From Streptomyces sp. NBC_00576 (lineage in GTDB: Bacteria; Actinomycetota; Actinomycetes; Streptomycetales; Streptomycetaceae): DNA of 64,000 nucleotides. Position 1 is the first letter of the stretch. Each line of letters starts with the position of its first letter. The DNA is taken from the NCBI RefSeq assembly GCF_036345175.1, contig NZ_CP107780.1, forward strand, positions 7,750,001-7,814,000. Direction: 5' to 3'. The translations under genes were made by a program, and so were the position numbers. Below are positions 33,029-42,599 of this stretch, piece after piece. The notes beneath the pieces are model-generated. The model saw only the letters and a list, made by a program, of their open reading frames with translations, was not told the origin of the DNA and did not search any database.

Positions 33029-36000
33029 TCAGTCCTGCTCCGGGTGGGCGTCCCCGAAACGGCTCCCGGTGCGGCGGCGGGCCATCAGTGTGGCCAGGGC
33101 GGTACGTGAGGAGACCCCGGTCTTGCGGAAGGCACGGGAGACATGGGTCTCGACGGTACGCCGGCTGACGTAGAGCCGGTCCGCGATGGCCTGGCTGGTG
33201 AGCCCCTGCGCCACCAGTTCGGCTATCTCCAGCTCCCGGGCGGTCAGGGTGGCCAGCCGCTGGGTGAGTTCGGCGCGGTCCGGGGAATCGTACGGAGCCT
33301 CGGAGCCGCCACCTGGCGGACGGGTGGCGTCGGCGAGGCCGACCAGCAGTCCGCTGCCGCCCGCCTCGGCGAGCCGGCGCCCCCTGAGCCAGGCGCGCGT
33401 GCCGCCCCGGCCATGGCCCGCCGCCGCTTCCAGCGGGGCGCCGAGCAGCAGGGAGTGGGCCTCCCAGAAGACCGCGCCGCAGCGGGCGCTCTCCGCCGCG
33501 GCCTCCGCGAACAGGTCCGCCGCCGCTGCCGTGTCCCCCTGCGCCAGCGGCAGATGGGCGATGCTGCGCAGCGCGGACGCCCGCTGCATCGGCAGCCCCA
33601 GTTGTTCCGCCTCCTTACGCGCCCGCTCGGCCCAGCCGCGGGCCTCCTCGGACCTGCCCGTCACCAGGGCGGACGTGACCAGGACCTCCAGGTAGAGCGG
33701 CCGCATCGAGGGCTGGAGCCGCTGCAGTTCGGGGCCGCCCGCCTGGAGCATCGCGTCCCGGGCCCGGACCGGATCGCCAGCCATGAGCGCGGCCCAACCG
33801 AAGATGCACCAGGCCGTGGAGGCCCACCAGTCGACCCCGGTACCGGCCGCGGCCACCGCCTCCTCGGCGACGGCGAGAGGGCGCGGATCGCCCGGCGGGC
33901 AGGCGGCGACGAGTGCCGCGGCCTTGCTCGCCAGTACGAACGCGAGCAACTGGTCGCTGCCGATCCCGCGGGCGATGTCCTCGGCCTGGTCGGCGAGTTC
34001 CAGCGCCGAGGAGACCCGGCAGGTCTGGACCCGGACATGGGACAGGCACAGCAGCAGATGGGGCACGACATAGAGCTGGCCGCTGCGGCGGGCGATGTCG
34101 AGGCCGCGCTCCGTGTGCCGCTCCGCGTCCGGGTAGTGCTCCAGGAAAGCCTCCGCCCAGCCGAGCCGGGCCAGTGGTTCGCACAGCGCGGTGAGGTCGT
34201 TGTCGGGCAGGGAGTCGACCAGGGCGGCGGCCTGCCGGGCGAATCCGTGCGCGGCGGTCATGTTGCCCTCGTACGCCTCTCCCAAGGCGGCGACGGCGAG
34301 GACGCCCGCCTCCCCGACCTCGTCCCCCGTGGACCGGGCCGCCGCGAGCGCCACCTCGACCTCGGTGCGCACCTGGGCGTACGAGGTGTCGCTGTCCTGG
34401 GGCGCGGCCGAGCCCAGCTCCAGGCCGAGCCGGACGACGTCGGCCGGGGCGGGCCCGCGAGCCAGCTCGCGGCGCAACAGGGCGACTGCCTCGGTGCAGC
34501 GCCCCAGATGACGCTCCACAACTGCGCACAGGACGACCGCGCGCACTCTGAGGCGGTCCTGTTTCTCGCGGACGGCCGGGCCACCGGGTGACCGCCGCGG
34601 GGTGGCGATCAGCTCTTGGAGCAGGTCGCGGCTCTCGCGCAGGCCACCGCACGCGGCCAGGGCGCGGGCCCGCCTCAGGACCAACTCACGCCGCCGGGCA
34701 GTGTGTTCGGGAGTGTGCGGAAGGTGGCGGAGTGCCACATCGAGCCAGTGGGCGCAGCTCGCCGGGGCCGTTCGGGCGGTTCGTGCGGCGGCCTCGTCGA
34801 GCACGGCCACCGCTGCCGGGTCCCAGGCGGTCAGCGACTGTTCCACATGGTGGGCCCGCTCGGCGGCGGAGGCACCCGCGCGGGCCAGTTCCTGCGCGGC
34901 GAGCCGGTGCATCTCGACGCGCCTCAAGAAGGGTGTGCTTTCGTGGACGAGGGTTCGCACGACCGGATGCCGCAGGGTCAGCAGGCCCTGCGGGGCGGAG
35001 CGCAACAGGTCGCGTCGGGTGAGAGCGTGGACGTCGGCGGTGAACGCGGTGCCGGAGCGGCCGGTCACCCGGCTCACCATCGCCGGGGTGGCGTGCTCGC
35101 CCAGTACCGCCACGGCGTCGACGATGCCGCGCCGGGAGGGGGCGAGCGCGGTCAGTTCGTCCAGCAGCAGGGTGCCGAGTCCGGGCGGCGCCGAGGACTC
35201 GGGTGTCGTACCCCCGCGGTGGGCCTGAAGGAGGGTCAGGAAGTAGAACGGGTTGCCCTCGCTCGCGGCGTACAGCGCGGCGGTCTCGGCGGGCGGCAGG
35301 CCGGGGCCGGCCAGTTCGGCGCAGTTGATTGCGCTCAGCGGTCTCAGACCGAGTCGGACGACCGTGCCGGTGTCGAGTTCTCGGGTGAGCCTGGCGGCAA
35401 GGGACTCGGGACTCTGGCGGTCACGGCGTGTCACGGCCAGGACGACGGGGGCGTGGACGGGATGGCGTACGAGATGGTCCAGCAACTCCAGTGACGCCGG
35501 GTCCGCCCAGTGCAGGTCGTCGAGGGCCAGCAGCAGCCCGGATGGGGCGGCGAGCCGGGCGAGCAGGACGGCCGTGGACCGGTGCAGTCCGAAACGGTCG
35601 ACCGCGCCGCTCCGCTGGAGAAGGGGCGCCACCGCGTCGGTCTCCTGGAAGCCGTCCAGGGCGTGCGGGTCGAGGTGGGCGAGCGCGTCGGTGAACACCT
35701 GGAACGGCACCTGCCGCTCGTACTCCGTGGCTCTGCCGCGCAGTACCGTCATTCCGCGTCTGCGCGCCCGCGCGCAGACCTCGCTGAGCAGCCGACTCTT
35801 GCCGATGCCGGCCTCACCGGTGATGTCGACGAGCCGGGAACGGCCGCTGTCAGGGAACTCCTCGCCCCGTGCTGTGGCGCGCGCGCCGTCTGCCGCACGG
35901 TCGAGCAGCGCGTCGAACCGGGCCAGTTCGACGGAGCGGCCCAGCAACGGAGCCCCGTTCCCGCTGTCCCCAACTACCCCGTCCGCTCCCACAGTTGCCC

Positions 36001-36031
36001 CCTTGTCCTTACATTCCCCCTCACATATCAT
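33029..36031 (-). CDS. LuxR-family ATPase regulator (LAL)
   Basis: A 1000-aa large ATP-binding LuxR-type regulator. The N-terminal AAA-like domain has Walker A GEAGIGKSRLLSEV near residue 70 and the Walker B-like LLLALDDLHWADPASLELLD near 185. A long helical TPR-like region follows (about 370-880). The C-terminal HTH near 925-985 shows LTARELEIAELVAQGLTSQA and LYVSRRTVETHVSRAFRKTG. Such proteins activate secondary metabolite or sugar genes. ATG 36031 follows GGAG at good spacing. No target is evident; it stands alone. Confidence 0.93.
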   Translation of the reverse strand: MICEGECKDKGATVGADGVVGDSGNGAPLLGRSVELARFDALLDRAADGARATARGEEFPDSGRSRLVDITGEAGIGKSRLLSEVCARARRRGMTVLRGRATEYERQVPFQVFTDALAHLDPHALDGFQETDAVAPLLQRSGAVDRFGLHRSTAVLLARLAAPSGLLLALDDLHWADPASLELLDHLVRHPVHAPVVLAVTRRDRQSPESLAARLTRELDTGTVVRLGLRPLSAINCAELAGPGLPPAETAALYAASEGNPFYFLTLLQAHRGGTTPESSAPPGLGTLLLDELTALAPSRRGIVDAVAVLGEHATPAMVSRVTGRSGTAFTADVHALTRRDLLRSAPQGLLTLRHPVVRTLVHESTPFLRRVEMHRLAAQELARAGASAAERAHHVEQSLTAWDPAAVAVLDEAAARTARTAPASCAHWLDVALRHLPHTPEHTARRRELVLRRARALAACGGLRESRDLLQELIATPRRSPGGPAVREKQDRLRVRAVVLCAVVERHLGRCTEAVALLRRELARGPAPADVVRLGLELGSAAPQDSDTSYAQVRTEVEVALAAARSTGDEVGEAGVLAVAALGEAYEGNMTAAHGFARQAAALVDSLPDNDLTALCEPLARLGWAEAFLEHYPDAERHTERGLDIARRSGQLYVVPHLLLCLSHVRVQTCRVSSALELADQAEDIARGIGSDQLLAFVLASKAAALVAACPPGDPRPLAVAEEAVAAAGTGVDWWASTAWCIFGWAALMAGDPVRARDAMLQAGGPELQRLQPSMRPLYLEVLVTSALVTGRSEEARGWAERARKEAEQLGLPMQRASALRSIAHLPLAQGDTAAAADLFAEAAAESARCGAVFWEAHSLLLGAPLEAAAGHGRGGTRAWLRGRRLAEAGGSGLLVGLADATRPPGGGSEAPYDSPDRAELTQRLATLTARELEIAELVAQGLTSQAIADRLYVSRRTVETHVSRAFRKTGVSSRTALATLMARRRTGSRFGDAHPEQD

Positions 36032-36419
36032 TCTCTCCTGTTGATCGTCGTAACCGCCGCGTCGGTGAACCGGGACGGACGGATCTCGCAGGGCGAGCCG
36101 CCGGTCCGGTCGGAGACGGGTGGCTTCCTTCAGAGGTCGCTTTCTGGCCGGCTGCTTGGGCCATTGGCCGCACGGCCTGCGCCTTGCGCACGCCATGAGC
36201 ACACCGCAGACGAGTGAATCGGTCGCCGGGCAGGCCGACCATCATCGACAATGCCTTTGATGAATTCAACGAGATCATGATTTTCATCATTCCAGAAGCG
36301 GCCGCGAGATTGTCGATTCTCACTGTGCGCCAACATCGCCTCCGTTCCCGAGCGCAATGCCTTCGCCATTACTGTGGTCCTGTGCCCCCTGTTGGCGCTG
36401 TCTTTGTCAGGCGGACTGC
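36032..36419. other. 388-bp intergenic region downstream of a LysR gene
   Basis: The LAL gene promoter should lie here. The stretch 36240-36320 is unusually AT-rich for this window (runs such as ATGATTTTCATCATTCC). No gene with a start, ribosome site and family-like sequence is seen. Confidence 0.45.
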
Positions 36420-37331
36420 TCAACCGTGCTTTGGCACGGCATCGCCGCCAAGCTGCCACATTTCATGGTTCCCGCATTCTGCCGTGATCTCGGCCGTCGC
36501 CTGAGCCGCGGTGATGAAGTCATCGACCACTGGCGAGGTGCGCGATGCCGCCACCGCGAGGCACACCTGGTCGGGCGCCAGATCCGGGATGGGCACATAG
36601 ATGACATCCGGATGTGAGTAGAACACGGCCGCCGAACGGGCCAGGAACGAGATACCCCGGCCGGCCGCGACATGCTCGAGCGTCTCGTCCACCCCGCGCA
36701 CCAGGTACCCGGCGTTGGGGTGCGGGCGCCTGGTGGGCTGCGTGCCCGGGTCGGCATGCCAGACCAGCGGTTCACCGGCCAGGTCGGCCTCGGTGACCTC
36801 CTCCTTGCCGGCCAACCGGTGGCCGGCGGGCAGCACCGCCACCCGCGGCTCGGTGTACAGCGGGGTGACGCGCAGGCCGGCCTCGTCGATGGGCAGCCGC
36901 ACATAGCCGACGTCGATGCGGCCGTCGAGCAGCATCGGGGCCTGGTCGTCCCCTTCGATCCGCTGCACGTCCACGACCACGTCCGGGTGCCGGGCCTCGA
37001 ACGCCCGCGTCGCCGGGATGACCGGGATGCCGGCCCGGAAACCGACCATCAGCCGCCGGCTGCCGCGGGCCGCCGCGGACACCCGGCGGCGGACCGCGTG
37101 CGCGGAGGCGAGCAGCGGACCGGCGTCGGCCAGCAGTTGTCGGCCCGCGTCGGTCAGCGCTACGCCGTGGCGATCCCTGGTGAACAGCGAGGCGCCGAGA
37201 TCCTGCTCGAGCGCGCGGATCTGCCGGCTGAGCACCGGCTGCGCGATATGCAGCTCTTCGGCGGCGCGGCCGAAGTGCAACTGGTCGGCCACGGCGGTGA
37301 AGTAACGCAATTTGCGCAGGTCCAGATCCAT
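36420..37331 (-). CDS. LysR-family regulator, divergent from an SDR gene
   Basis: A 303-aa LysR-type regulator. HTH at residues 1-62: MDLDLRKLRYFTAVADQLHF, then ELHIAQPVLSRQIRALEQDL. The effector domain starts near residue 92 (LMVGFRAGIPVIPATRAFEA). Intergenic palindrome AATAGGTACCTATT lies 86 bp upstream of its start and 110 bp upstream of the SDR start, so it is a good candidate shared operator. It probably controls the SDR and the NADP-binding protein that follows. Ligand unknown. Confidence 0.93.
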   Translation of the reverse strand: MDLDLRKLRYFTAVADQLHFGRAAEELHIAQPVLSRQIRALEQDLGASLFTRDRHGVALTDAGRQLLADAGPLLASAHAVRRRVSAAARGSRRLMVGFRAGIPVIPATRAFEARHPDVVVDVQRIEGDDQAPMLLDGRIDVGYVRLPIDEAGLRVTPLYTEPRVAVLPAGHRLAGKEEVTEADLAGEPLVWHADPGTQPTRRPHPNAGYLVRGVDETLEHVAAGRGISFLARSAAVFYSHPDVIYVPIPDLAPDQVCLAVAASRTSPVVDDFITAAQATAEITAECGNHEMWQLGGDAVPKHG

Positions 37332-37416
37332 GGCGTCTCCCAGCCCGGTGATGCCTTCAGGGTATCACCAGGGCTAAAAGAGGTCTTGGACACCCACTCA
37401 GGCCAATGGCAACCTG

Positions 37417-37430
37417 AATAGGTACCTATT
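37417..37430. promoter_or_regulatory. Perfect 14-bp palindrome, candidate LysR operator
   Basis: AATAGGTACCTATT is a perfect palindrome in the divergent LysR/SDR region and contains ATAGGTACCTAT, near the T-N11-A form of LysR boxes. CCAAT (37404-37408) and ATTGG (37428-37432) flank it as a wider partial symmetry. Binding is inferred. Confidence 0.5.
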
Positions 37431-37539
37431 GGGGCCGACGCGAATTCGGCACAAGAATTCGACATCGGAACTTGATAGCAGGGCCCAGGCCCAGAATGAG
37501 CACACTGTTTCGGATGCCCATCAATTCAACGGAGTGATC

Positions 37540-38274
37540 GTGGGAAAGCTCGATGGCAAGGTAGCGGTGATCACCGGCGGATCCACCGGAATGGCACTGG
37601 CCGGCGCCAAACTGTTCGTCGAGGAAGGAGCGCACGTCTTCATCCAGGCCCGGCGGCAGGAAGCACTGGACGACGCCGTCAAGCTGATCGGCCGCAACGT
37701 CACCGCCGTCCAGGGTGACGCGGCCGAACTGGACGACCTGGACCGCTTGTACGACACCGTCAAGCGGGAAAAGGGCTCGATCGACGTGCTGTGGGCCAGC
37801 GCCGGGATGGGCGAACCCGCCGTCCTCGGCGAGATCACCGAGGAACAGTTCCACCGCGCCTTCTGGCTCAACGCGCGCGGCACCCTGTTCACCGTGCAGA
37901 AGGCACTGCCGCTGATCAACGACAACGGCTCGATCTTCATGACCGGATCCAACGCCTCCCTCGGCGCCTTCCCCGGCTGGAGCCTCTACGCGGGAAGCAA
38001 AGCCGTCCAGCAGGCCTGGGCCCGCGTCTGGCTCAACGAACTGCGCGACCGCAAGATCCGGGTCAACGTCCTGACCCCCGGCCAGGTCGCCACCGCCAAA
38101 CAGGAAGAACTGTTCGACGAGGCAACCAGGGCCGCATTCGAGTCCCTCATCCCCCGCGGAAAGATGGGCCGCCCCCAAGAAATCGCCACCGTCGCCCTGT
38201 TCCTCGCCTCCGGCGACTCCAGCTACGTCAACGGCCTGGAACTCGTCACCGACGGCGGCACCACCGCCATCTGA
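37540..38274 (+). CDS. SDR-family oxidoreductase
   Basis: A 244-aa classical SDR. The start GTG 37540 follows GGAG and gives GKLDGKVAVITGGSTGMALA. The Ser of MTGSNASLG, the YAGSK Tyr/Lys pair and the C-terminal GLELVTDGGTTAI are present. The usual NNAG motif reads WASAGMG, an observable deviation that keeps the Ala-Gly turn. Its divergent LysR partner and downstream NADP-binding protein suggest a small redox operon. Substrate unknown. Confidence 0.9.
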   Translation: MGKLDGKVAVITGGSTGMALAGAKLFVEEGAHVFIQARRQEALDDAVKLIGRNVTAVQGDAAELDDLDRLYDTVKREKGSIDVLWASAGMGEPAVLGEITEEQFHRAFWLNARGTLFTVQKALPLINDNGSIFMTGSNASLGAFPGWSLYAGSKAVQQAWARVWLNELRDRKIRVNVLTPGQVATAKQEELFDEATRAAFESLIPRGKMGRPQEIATVALFLASGDSSYVNGLELVTDGGTTAI

Positions 38275-38520
38275 ACCACACACCAGGAATGCCGCGGGCA
38301 CACCCCACAACAACCCGGGCGCCACAACAAACCGGTCTCGAACGCGGACATCCGCAACACGCCGAAGTGTTGCGCGGGCGCCGAATCCGCGTGCTGACAA
38401 GCCGGAAGTACCGGGAAAGGCACGGCAGTTGGCCCCGAAACGTCGCGGCCGACGCCCTGCGCCTGACCCGGCACGAACGAGACAGAGCGACATCTCAAGA
38501 ACAGGAAGAGAGCACACCTC

Positions 38521-39144
38521 ATGAGCAGCATCACCCTCATCGGTACGGGGAACATGGCCCGTACCATCGGCACGCTCGCGGTGGCGGGCGGCAACACCGT
38601 CGAGGTCATGGGACGCGATCAGTCCAAGGCCGATGACCTCGCCAAGGCTCTGGGCGGCGGCGCGACGATGGGCAAGTGGGGCGCCGTCCCGGCCGGGGAC
38701 ATCGTCATCACGGCCCTGTTGTACGACGGTGTCGTTCCGGTCGTCGCCGAGTACGGAGACGCCCTCGCGGGCAAGGTCATCGTCGACATCAGCAACCCCT
38801 TCAACGCCACGTTCGACGGACTGGCCCACAGCGAGGAGACCTCGATCGCGCAGGAAGTCGCCAAGGTGGCCCCGGCCGGCGCCAGTGTGGTGAAGGCGTT
38901 CAACACCATCTTCCGTAATGTCCTGGAGAAGGGTCGGCCCGACGTCTTCATCGCTGGCGACAATGCGCAGGCCAAGGCGGGCGTGGCGGCATTCATCGAG
39001 AGCCTCGGGCTGCGCCCGCTGGACGTCGGCGGCCTGAAAATGGCGCACTGGCTGGAAGGAATGGGCCTGGTCACGATGGGCCTCGCAGGCAACGGGGTTG
39101 GCCACTGGGACTTCGCCCTCGGCGTCAACGAATTTACCGGCTGA
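38521..39144 (+). CDS. NADPH-dependent F420 reductase-like NADP-binding protein
   Basis: A 207-aa protein with the NADP-binding start SSITLIGTGNMARTIGTLAV, then VIVDISNPFNATFDGL and VVKAFNTIFRNVLEKGRPDV. This is the NADP oxidoreductase, coenzyme F420-dependent (ProC/6PGDH-like N-terminal) family. It may reduce F420 with NADPH or act on another substrate. It follows the SDR with a 246-bp gap, so co-transcription is only possible. GGAAGAG lies upstream of ATG 38521. Confidence 0.88.
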   Translation: MSSITLIGTGNMARTIGTLAVAGGNTVEVMGRDQSKADDLAKALGGGATMGKWGAVPAGDIVITALLYDGVVPVVAEYGDALAGKVIVDISNPFNATFDGLAHSEETSIAQEVAKVAPAGASVVKAFNTIFRNVLEKGRPDVFIAGDNAQAKAGVAAFIESLGLRPLDVGGLKMAHWLEGMGLVTMGLAGNGVGHWDFALGVNEFTG

Positions 39145-39452
39145 GCCCCCGGGGCCGAGCAGTCGGCGAACAGGGCGCCATCGGCATCACCAACCCCGTC
39201 GCCCCCGATAGCGCCGGCATCCGACGTAGCCGGGCCGGTTCCAGCTCCAGCCGGTGCCGCGAATCCTGTGCGGACGAGCTCTCCGCGAGGGCCCTCGCGC
39301 CGGATCCCAGCACTGCCCGGCCGCATGTGGCGACGATTCTTGCCTTCGGGGTGGGGCGTCGAGCGCGGAGGTGACTGCGAGAACCGCAGCCACTTACCGT
39401 TATGACGTCAGTGGTGTATGTTGGCAGTGTAATAAATTGCAGATGGCGGCGT

Positions 39453-39736
39453 GTGTATTGCTGGGAGATCGTCGTGGTCGAGCCGGCTCTTTCGTGGCTT
39501 CACGGACTGTGCCGCACTGACCGCGACACGCTGATTCAGGTCAGCCAGGCTGTCACTGCCCTTCAGGAGGAAGGACCTGCGCTGGGTCGGCCCCTGGTGG
39601 ACACGATCAAGGGATCCTGGTCGGTGGTGACAAGGCGGGCAACTGGTCCGGCTGGTACCGCGTCGCGGTGTCCCGAGCAGAGCAGGCATACGCGGAGCAT
39701 CTGAAGCGAATCGATGGAGAGGACGGGGCACGATGA
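39453..39736 (+). pseudogene. Broken Gp49/HigB-like toxin gene
   Basis: The first frame gives WEIVVVEPALSWLHGLCRTD and ALGRPLVDTIKGS, the N-terminal half of Gp49-like RelE-fold toxins. Right after DTIKGS the reading frame leaves the family. The C-terminal part ILVGGDKAGNWSGWYRVAV continues one frame away and runs to the stop overlapping the antitoxin ATG. About 35 codons that normally join these halves (with the ELRPG region) are missing, together with the frame. GTG 39453 is the likely original start. The toxin cannot be made in active form from this copy. Confidence 0.8.
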
Positions 39737-40071
39737 CTGATCACCTCAAGGACCCGCAAGCCGTCTCCTGGGGAGACCTGACCGGGGTTTTCGCCCTCAC
39801 CGATGCCGAAAAGGACCAGGCCCAGAAGGGGGCGCAGGCGATGGTCCTGGCCTCCCGTGTGCACCGCCTCGCCGAGTTGCGGAAGCGGCAGCACACCACA
39901 CAGGTCCAGGTTGCCGAAGCCATGGGCGTGACCCAGGCCCGCGTCTCACGCATCGAGAAGGGGCAACTGGAGCGCAGTGAGGTCGACACCCTCGCTGCCT
40001 ACGTCAAGGCGCTCGGCGGCAAGCTGAAGATCGTCGCTGACTTCGGCGACGAGACCTACGTCCTCGGCTGA
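39733..40071 (+). CDS. XRE-family antitoxin
   Basis: A 112-aa protein with a helix-turn-helix at about residues 52-105: LRKRQHTTQVQVAEAMGVTQ, ARVSRIEKGQLERSEVDTLA, ending LKIVADFGDETYVLG. This is the HigA-like partner usual downstream of Gp49-type toxins. Its ATG overlaps the toxin stop codon. With the toxin broken it is an orphan, possibly still repressing its own promoter or countering related toxins. Confidence 0.9.
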   Translation: MTDHLKDPQAVSWGDLTGVFALTDAEKDQAQKGAQAMVLASRVHRLAELRKRQHTTQVQVAEAMGVTQARVSRIEKGQLERSEVDTLAAYVKALGGKLKIVADFGDETYVLG

Positions 40072-40547
40072 CCCGATCGGCAAGCTGTGACCCAGGTTCA
40101 TGCGCAGTCCCGGGGGCAAGCTCGCCTCTTGACGTCGGAGCCGTCGCTCGGTCAGCCGGAACTGTGAATTCGGCGGCGGGACACAGGTGTGGGGAAGTCC
40201 ACGAATTGTCTGTGGGACCGTCCGTGGCGTGGTGCGGGGGCCACGGCGAGGGGGCGTCCTGGCGATGGCCGGAAGACGGCAGGGCCCGCACCACCTCGGC
40301 CGCCCGCACGTCGGTCAGCCCGCGCAGAACGGTCGATGCGACGGGCCGGACGTGTTCTGCCGGGCCCGGCCGGTTCCAATGCCGGACCGCCGACGGCCTT
40401 GCGGCGAACGCGTTGCGGGGAACTCCGAACGGACACTTCTGGACCTGGCGCTCGTCTCCCGTCGGTGGCGGTGCCCTTGCGGCCGGATGTCGGTGCTGGG
40501 TTTGAGCTGGTGCCGGCGGCCGGGCAGCTGCCCGGGCCGCGAGGCTG
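40072..40547. other. 476-bp intergenic region without a gene
   Basis: The region lies between the antitoxin stop and the 3' end of a leftward gene. Long frames exist on both strands here because of the base composition, but none has a ribosome site or family-like content. No clear terminator hairpin stands out. Confidence 0.45.
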
Positions 40548-41216
40548 TTACTCACGGCGCGTTCCCGACCGCTTCTCCGACTTCCCTGCCGCCTTGGGCG
40601 CAGCCGGCAACGGCGGCAGATCCGTGTGCTTCACCGTGAACCCGCCCTTGATCACGGGGGCGAATGGCGCCGGAGCCATGCAGGTGCCGGTGGGCGTCTC
40701 CACGTCCTTCACCTCTGTGGCCCGGGGCTCGAGGTTCACGATGTCCCAGCCGAAGCCGAGGTGGTCCTGGTCGCCGCCGCGTCCCCGCTGGACGCTGAGG
40801 CCGAACCGCTTGCCAGGCTCCCAGACGTTCGACTCCTCCACGACCGCGGTGAGCGTTGCGATGCCGACCCCGGTGACCAGGCAGTCCACCTTCGCCTTCG
40901 ACCAGCCTGTGCTGTTGCGGGCCGGTGAGTAGTGCTTGACGGTCACGGTGCCCTCGGCGTGGGTGGGCAGAGGAGGGAGTGGCGACCCCGGCATGGGGCG
41001 TGCGAAGGGCACTGCCTCCGCGTCGACGGTGAAGCGGATGTCGTCGTCCGGTGCGTAGGCGTACGAGACGCGCGCCGACCCGTGAACGCTCGCGACATCG
41101 GTGGGCTTCTTCGCGAGGGACGCCGCAGTGTGCGGGGCGGCAGGCGAGGGCCCCGCCGCGGCGATTCCGGCGAGCACAGCGGCGACGCCTACGGCGCCGA
41201 GAGAGGTGAAACGCAT
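40548..41216 (-). CDS. Secreted protein of unknown function
   Basis: A 222-aa exported protein. The start ATG 41216 follows GGAAAGGGAG and gives the signal MRFTSLGAVGVAAVLAGIAA, cleavage near residue 26. The mature part is beta-rich (VSYAYAPDDDIRFTVDAEAV; GTVTVKHYSPARNSTGWSKA; HLGFGWDIVNLEP) with a Cys pair (DCLV and GTCMAP). It resembles repetin-type or other hypothetical secreted proteins of Streptomyces. No catalytic motif is visible. Confidence 0.8.
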   Translation of the reverse strand: MRFTSLGAVGVAAVLAGIAAAGPSPAAPHTAASLAKKPTDVASVHGSARVSYAYAPDDDIRFTVDAEAVPFARPMPGSPLPPLPTHAEGTVTVKHYSPARNSTGWSKAKVDCLVTGVGIATLTAVVEESNVWEPGKRFGLSVQRGRGGDQDHLGFGWDIVNLEPRATEVKDVETPTGTCMAPAPFAPVIKGGFTVKHTDLPPLPAAPKAAGKSEKRSGTRRE

Positions 41217-41414
41217 GACGAACTCCCTTTCCTGGACGGATGATCGGCCACTGCTCGGTTTGTGCTGCCGAACGAGCACCAGCCTCGCCCGCACCCCCCG
41301 CCCCCGCCCATACGCCGTTCGGCACAGAGATCCACGCTGTCCACGGCTCGGCTATGCCGTTCGGCAGAGATCACTGGGAGGCCCCGCGCTGGATGACTGC
41401 ATCCTCGTACGCTG

Positions 41415-42599
41415 ATGACCATGGGGGAGACGACAACAGCCGCAACTCCGCTGTTAAACCTGGTACTTGGCGGCGTCCCGGTACTCGCGGCGGCAGCCAC
41501 CGTGGTGTGGTCCCTGGCCGGCCACCGCACCACCGCCCATACGCGCCTGGCCCGCCCGTCGGCTGCCTGCGCGCTGCTGTCGTTGACGACCACCGTGACC
41601 CTCACCACGGATTCGAACTCCTACTGGAAGCTCGCGGAGGCCGCCCTGCTGCTGCTCCTCATCGCGGCGGTGACGCGCTGGTCGCCTGTGCGGGAGGTGC
41701 GGATCGCGGTGCCCCTCGCAGCCCTCGCGGTGGCAACCTGGCCCTTACCGCTGATCGACGGCGGCTTCTTGGAACGTACGGGCGCGGCGTCGTTCTGGTT
41801 GATCCCCGCACTCACCGCGGCGGCGGTCGGCGCGTATCCGCGCCGCGTGGACCAGCGCCGACGCGCCGCGGTCAGTGAGGCCCGGCGCGCCCAGCGGCTG
41901 CAGCTCTCCCGTGATCTGCACGACTTCGTGGCCCATGACGTCAGCGGCATTGTCGTGCAGGCCCAGGCAGCCCGCTTCGTGGCCGCGACCGATCCGGGCC
42001 AGGCGGTCCTGGCTCTGGAGCGGATCGAGAAGGCGGGCCTGAACGCTCTGGAAGCGATGGACCGCACGGTCCGCATGCTGGACAGCGACCAGGAGGCATC
42101 GGGCGCGGAGTGTCTTCCGCCAGGAGTGACCCAACTCGCAGCGCTAGTAGACGACTTCACGGCCGCAGGCAGCACGGAGGCCCATCTCCACCTGCCGCCC
42201 GAGACGGCGGACGCCCTCATTCATGCGCGGGAGGCCGGCGCGGCGGCGTACCGGATCGTGGTCGAGGCGCTCACGAACATCCGTAGACACGCGCCCGAGG
42301 CCCTGCGTGCGGAAGTCCGCTTCACCGCCACCCTCGCAGGCGTGGAACTACAGGTAACCAACGACGCACCGCGCGCATCCCCCGACCGTCGCTCCACCGT
42401 TCTGCGCCGCCACGGCGGCCTCGGCCTCCCGGCCCTCACCGAACACGCCGAGGCACTGGGCGGCACACTCACGGCGGGCCCGCACGAGGGCGGCTGGCGG
42501 CTCACAGCGATCCTTCCATGCAAGCCGCCCTCGCAAAGGAGCCGAAGTGACCTCCATGATCAACGCACCCGCCCTGACCCGCATCCTCCTGGCCGATGA
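41415..42599 (+). CDS. Sensor histidine kinase (HisKA_3 type)
   Basis: A 394-aa kinase. Residues 1-130 contain about four predicted helices. The dimerisation/phosphoacceptor motif RDLHDFVAHDVSGIVVQAQA is near residue 170 (phospho-His in LHD). The ATPase N box is EALTNIRRHAP near residue 278 and the G box GGLGLPALTEHAEALGG near 333. The C terminus overlaps the response-regulator gene by 53 bp in another frame. Likely an autophosphorylating sensor that signals to the adjacent NarL-type regulator. The stimulus is unknown. Confidence 0.93.
   Translation: MTMGETTTAATPLLNLVLGGVPVLAAAATVVWSLAGHRTTAHTRLARPSAACALLSLTTTVTLTTDSNSYWKLAEAALLLLLIAAVTRWSPVREVRIAVPLAALAVATWPLPLIDGGFLERTGAASFWLIPALTAAAVGAYPRRVDQRRRAAVSEARRAQRLQLSRDLHDFVAHDVSGIVVQAQAARFVAATDPGQAVLALERIEKAGLNALEAMDRTVRMLDSDQEASGAECLPPGVTQLAALVDDFTAAGSTEAHLHLPPETADALIHAREAGAAAYRIVVEALTNIRRHAPEALRAEVRFTATLAGVELQVTNDAPRASPDRRSTVLRRHGGLGLPALTEHAEALGGTLTAGPHEGGWRLTAILPCKPPSQRSRSDLHDQRTRPDPHPPGR

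Noticed and set aside
33029..36202. Extended N terminus of the LAL regulator from 36202
   Set aside because: The extra 57 residues are Arg-rich and unlike the family; ATG 36031 has a ribosome site.
37441..37462. Two EcoRI sites resembling a cDNA-library adaptor (GAATTCGGCAC…)
   Set aside because: The match to the known adaptor is partial, the flanks are natural-looking genomic sequence and the next bases contain the SDR ribosome site. Chance is more likely than a cloning artefact, but raw reads could be checked.
40004..40555. 183-codon minus-strand frame in the gap after the antitoxin
   Set aside because: Overlaps the antitoxin 3' end, Pro/Ala/Arg-rich without domain or ribosome site.
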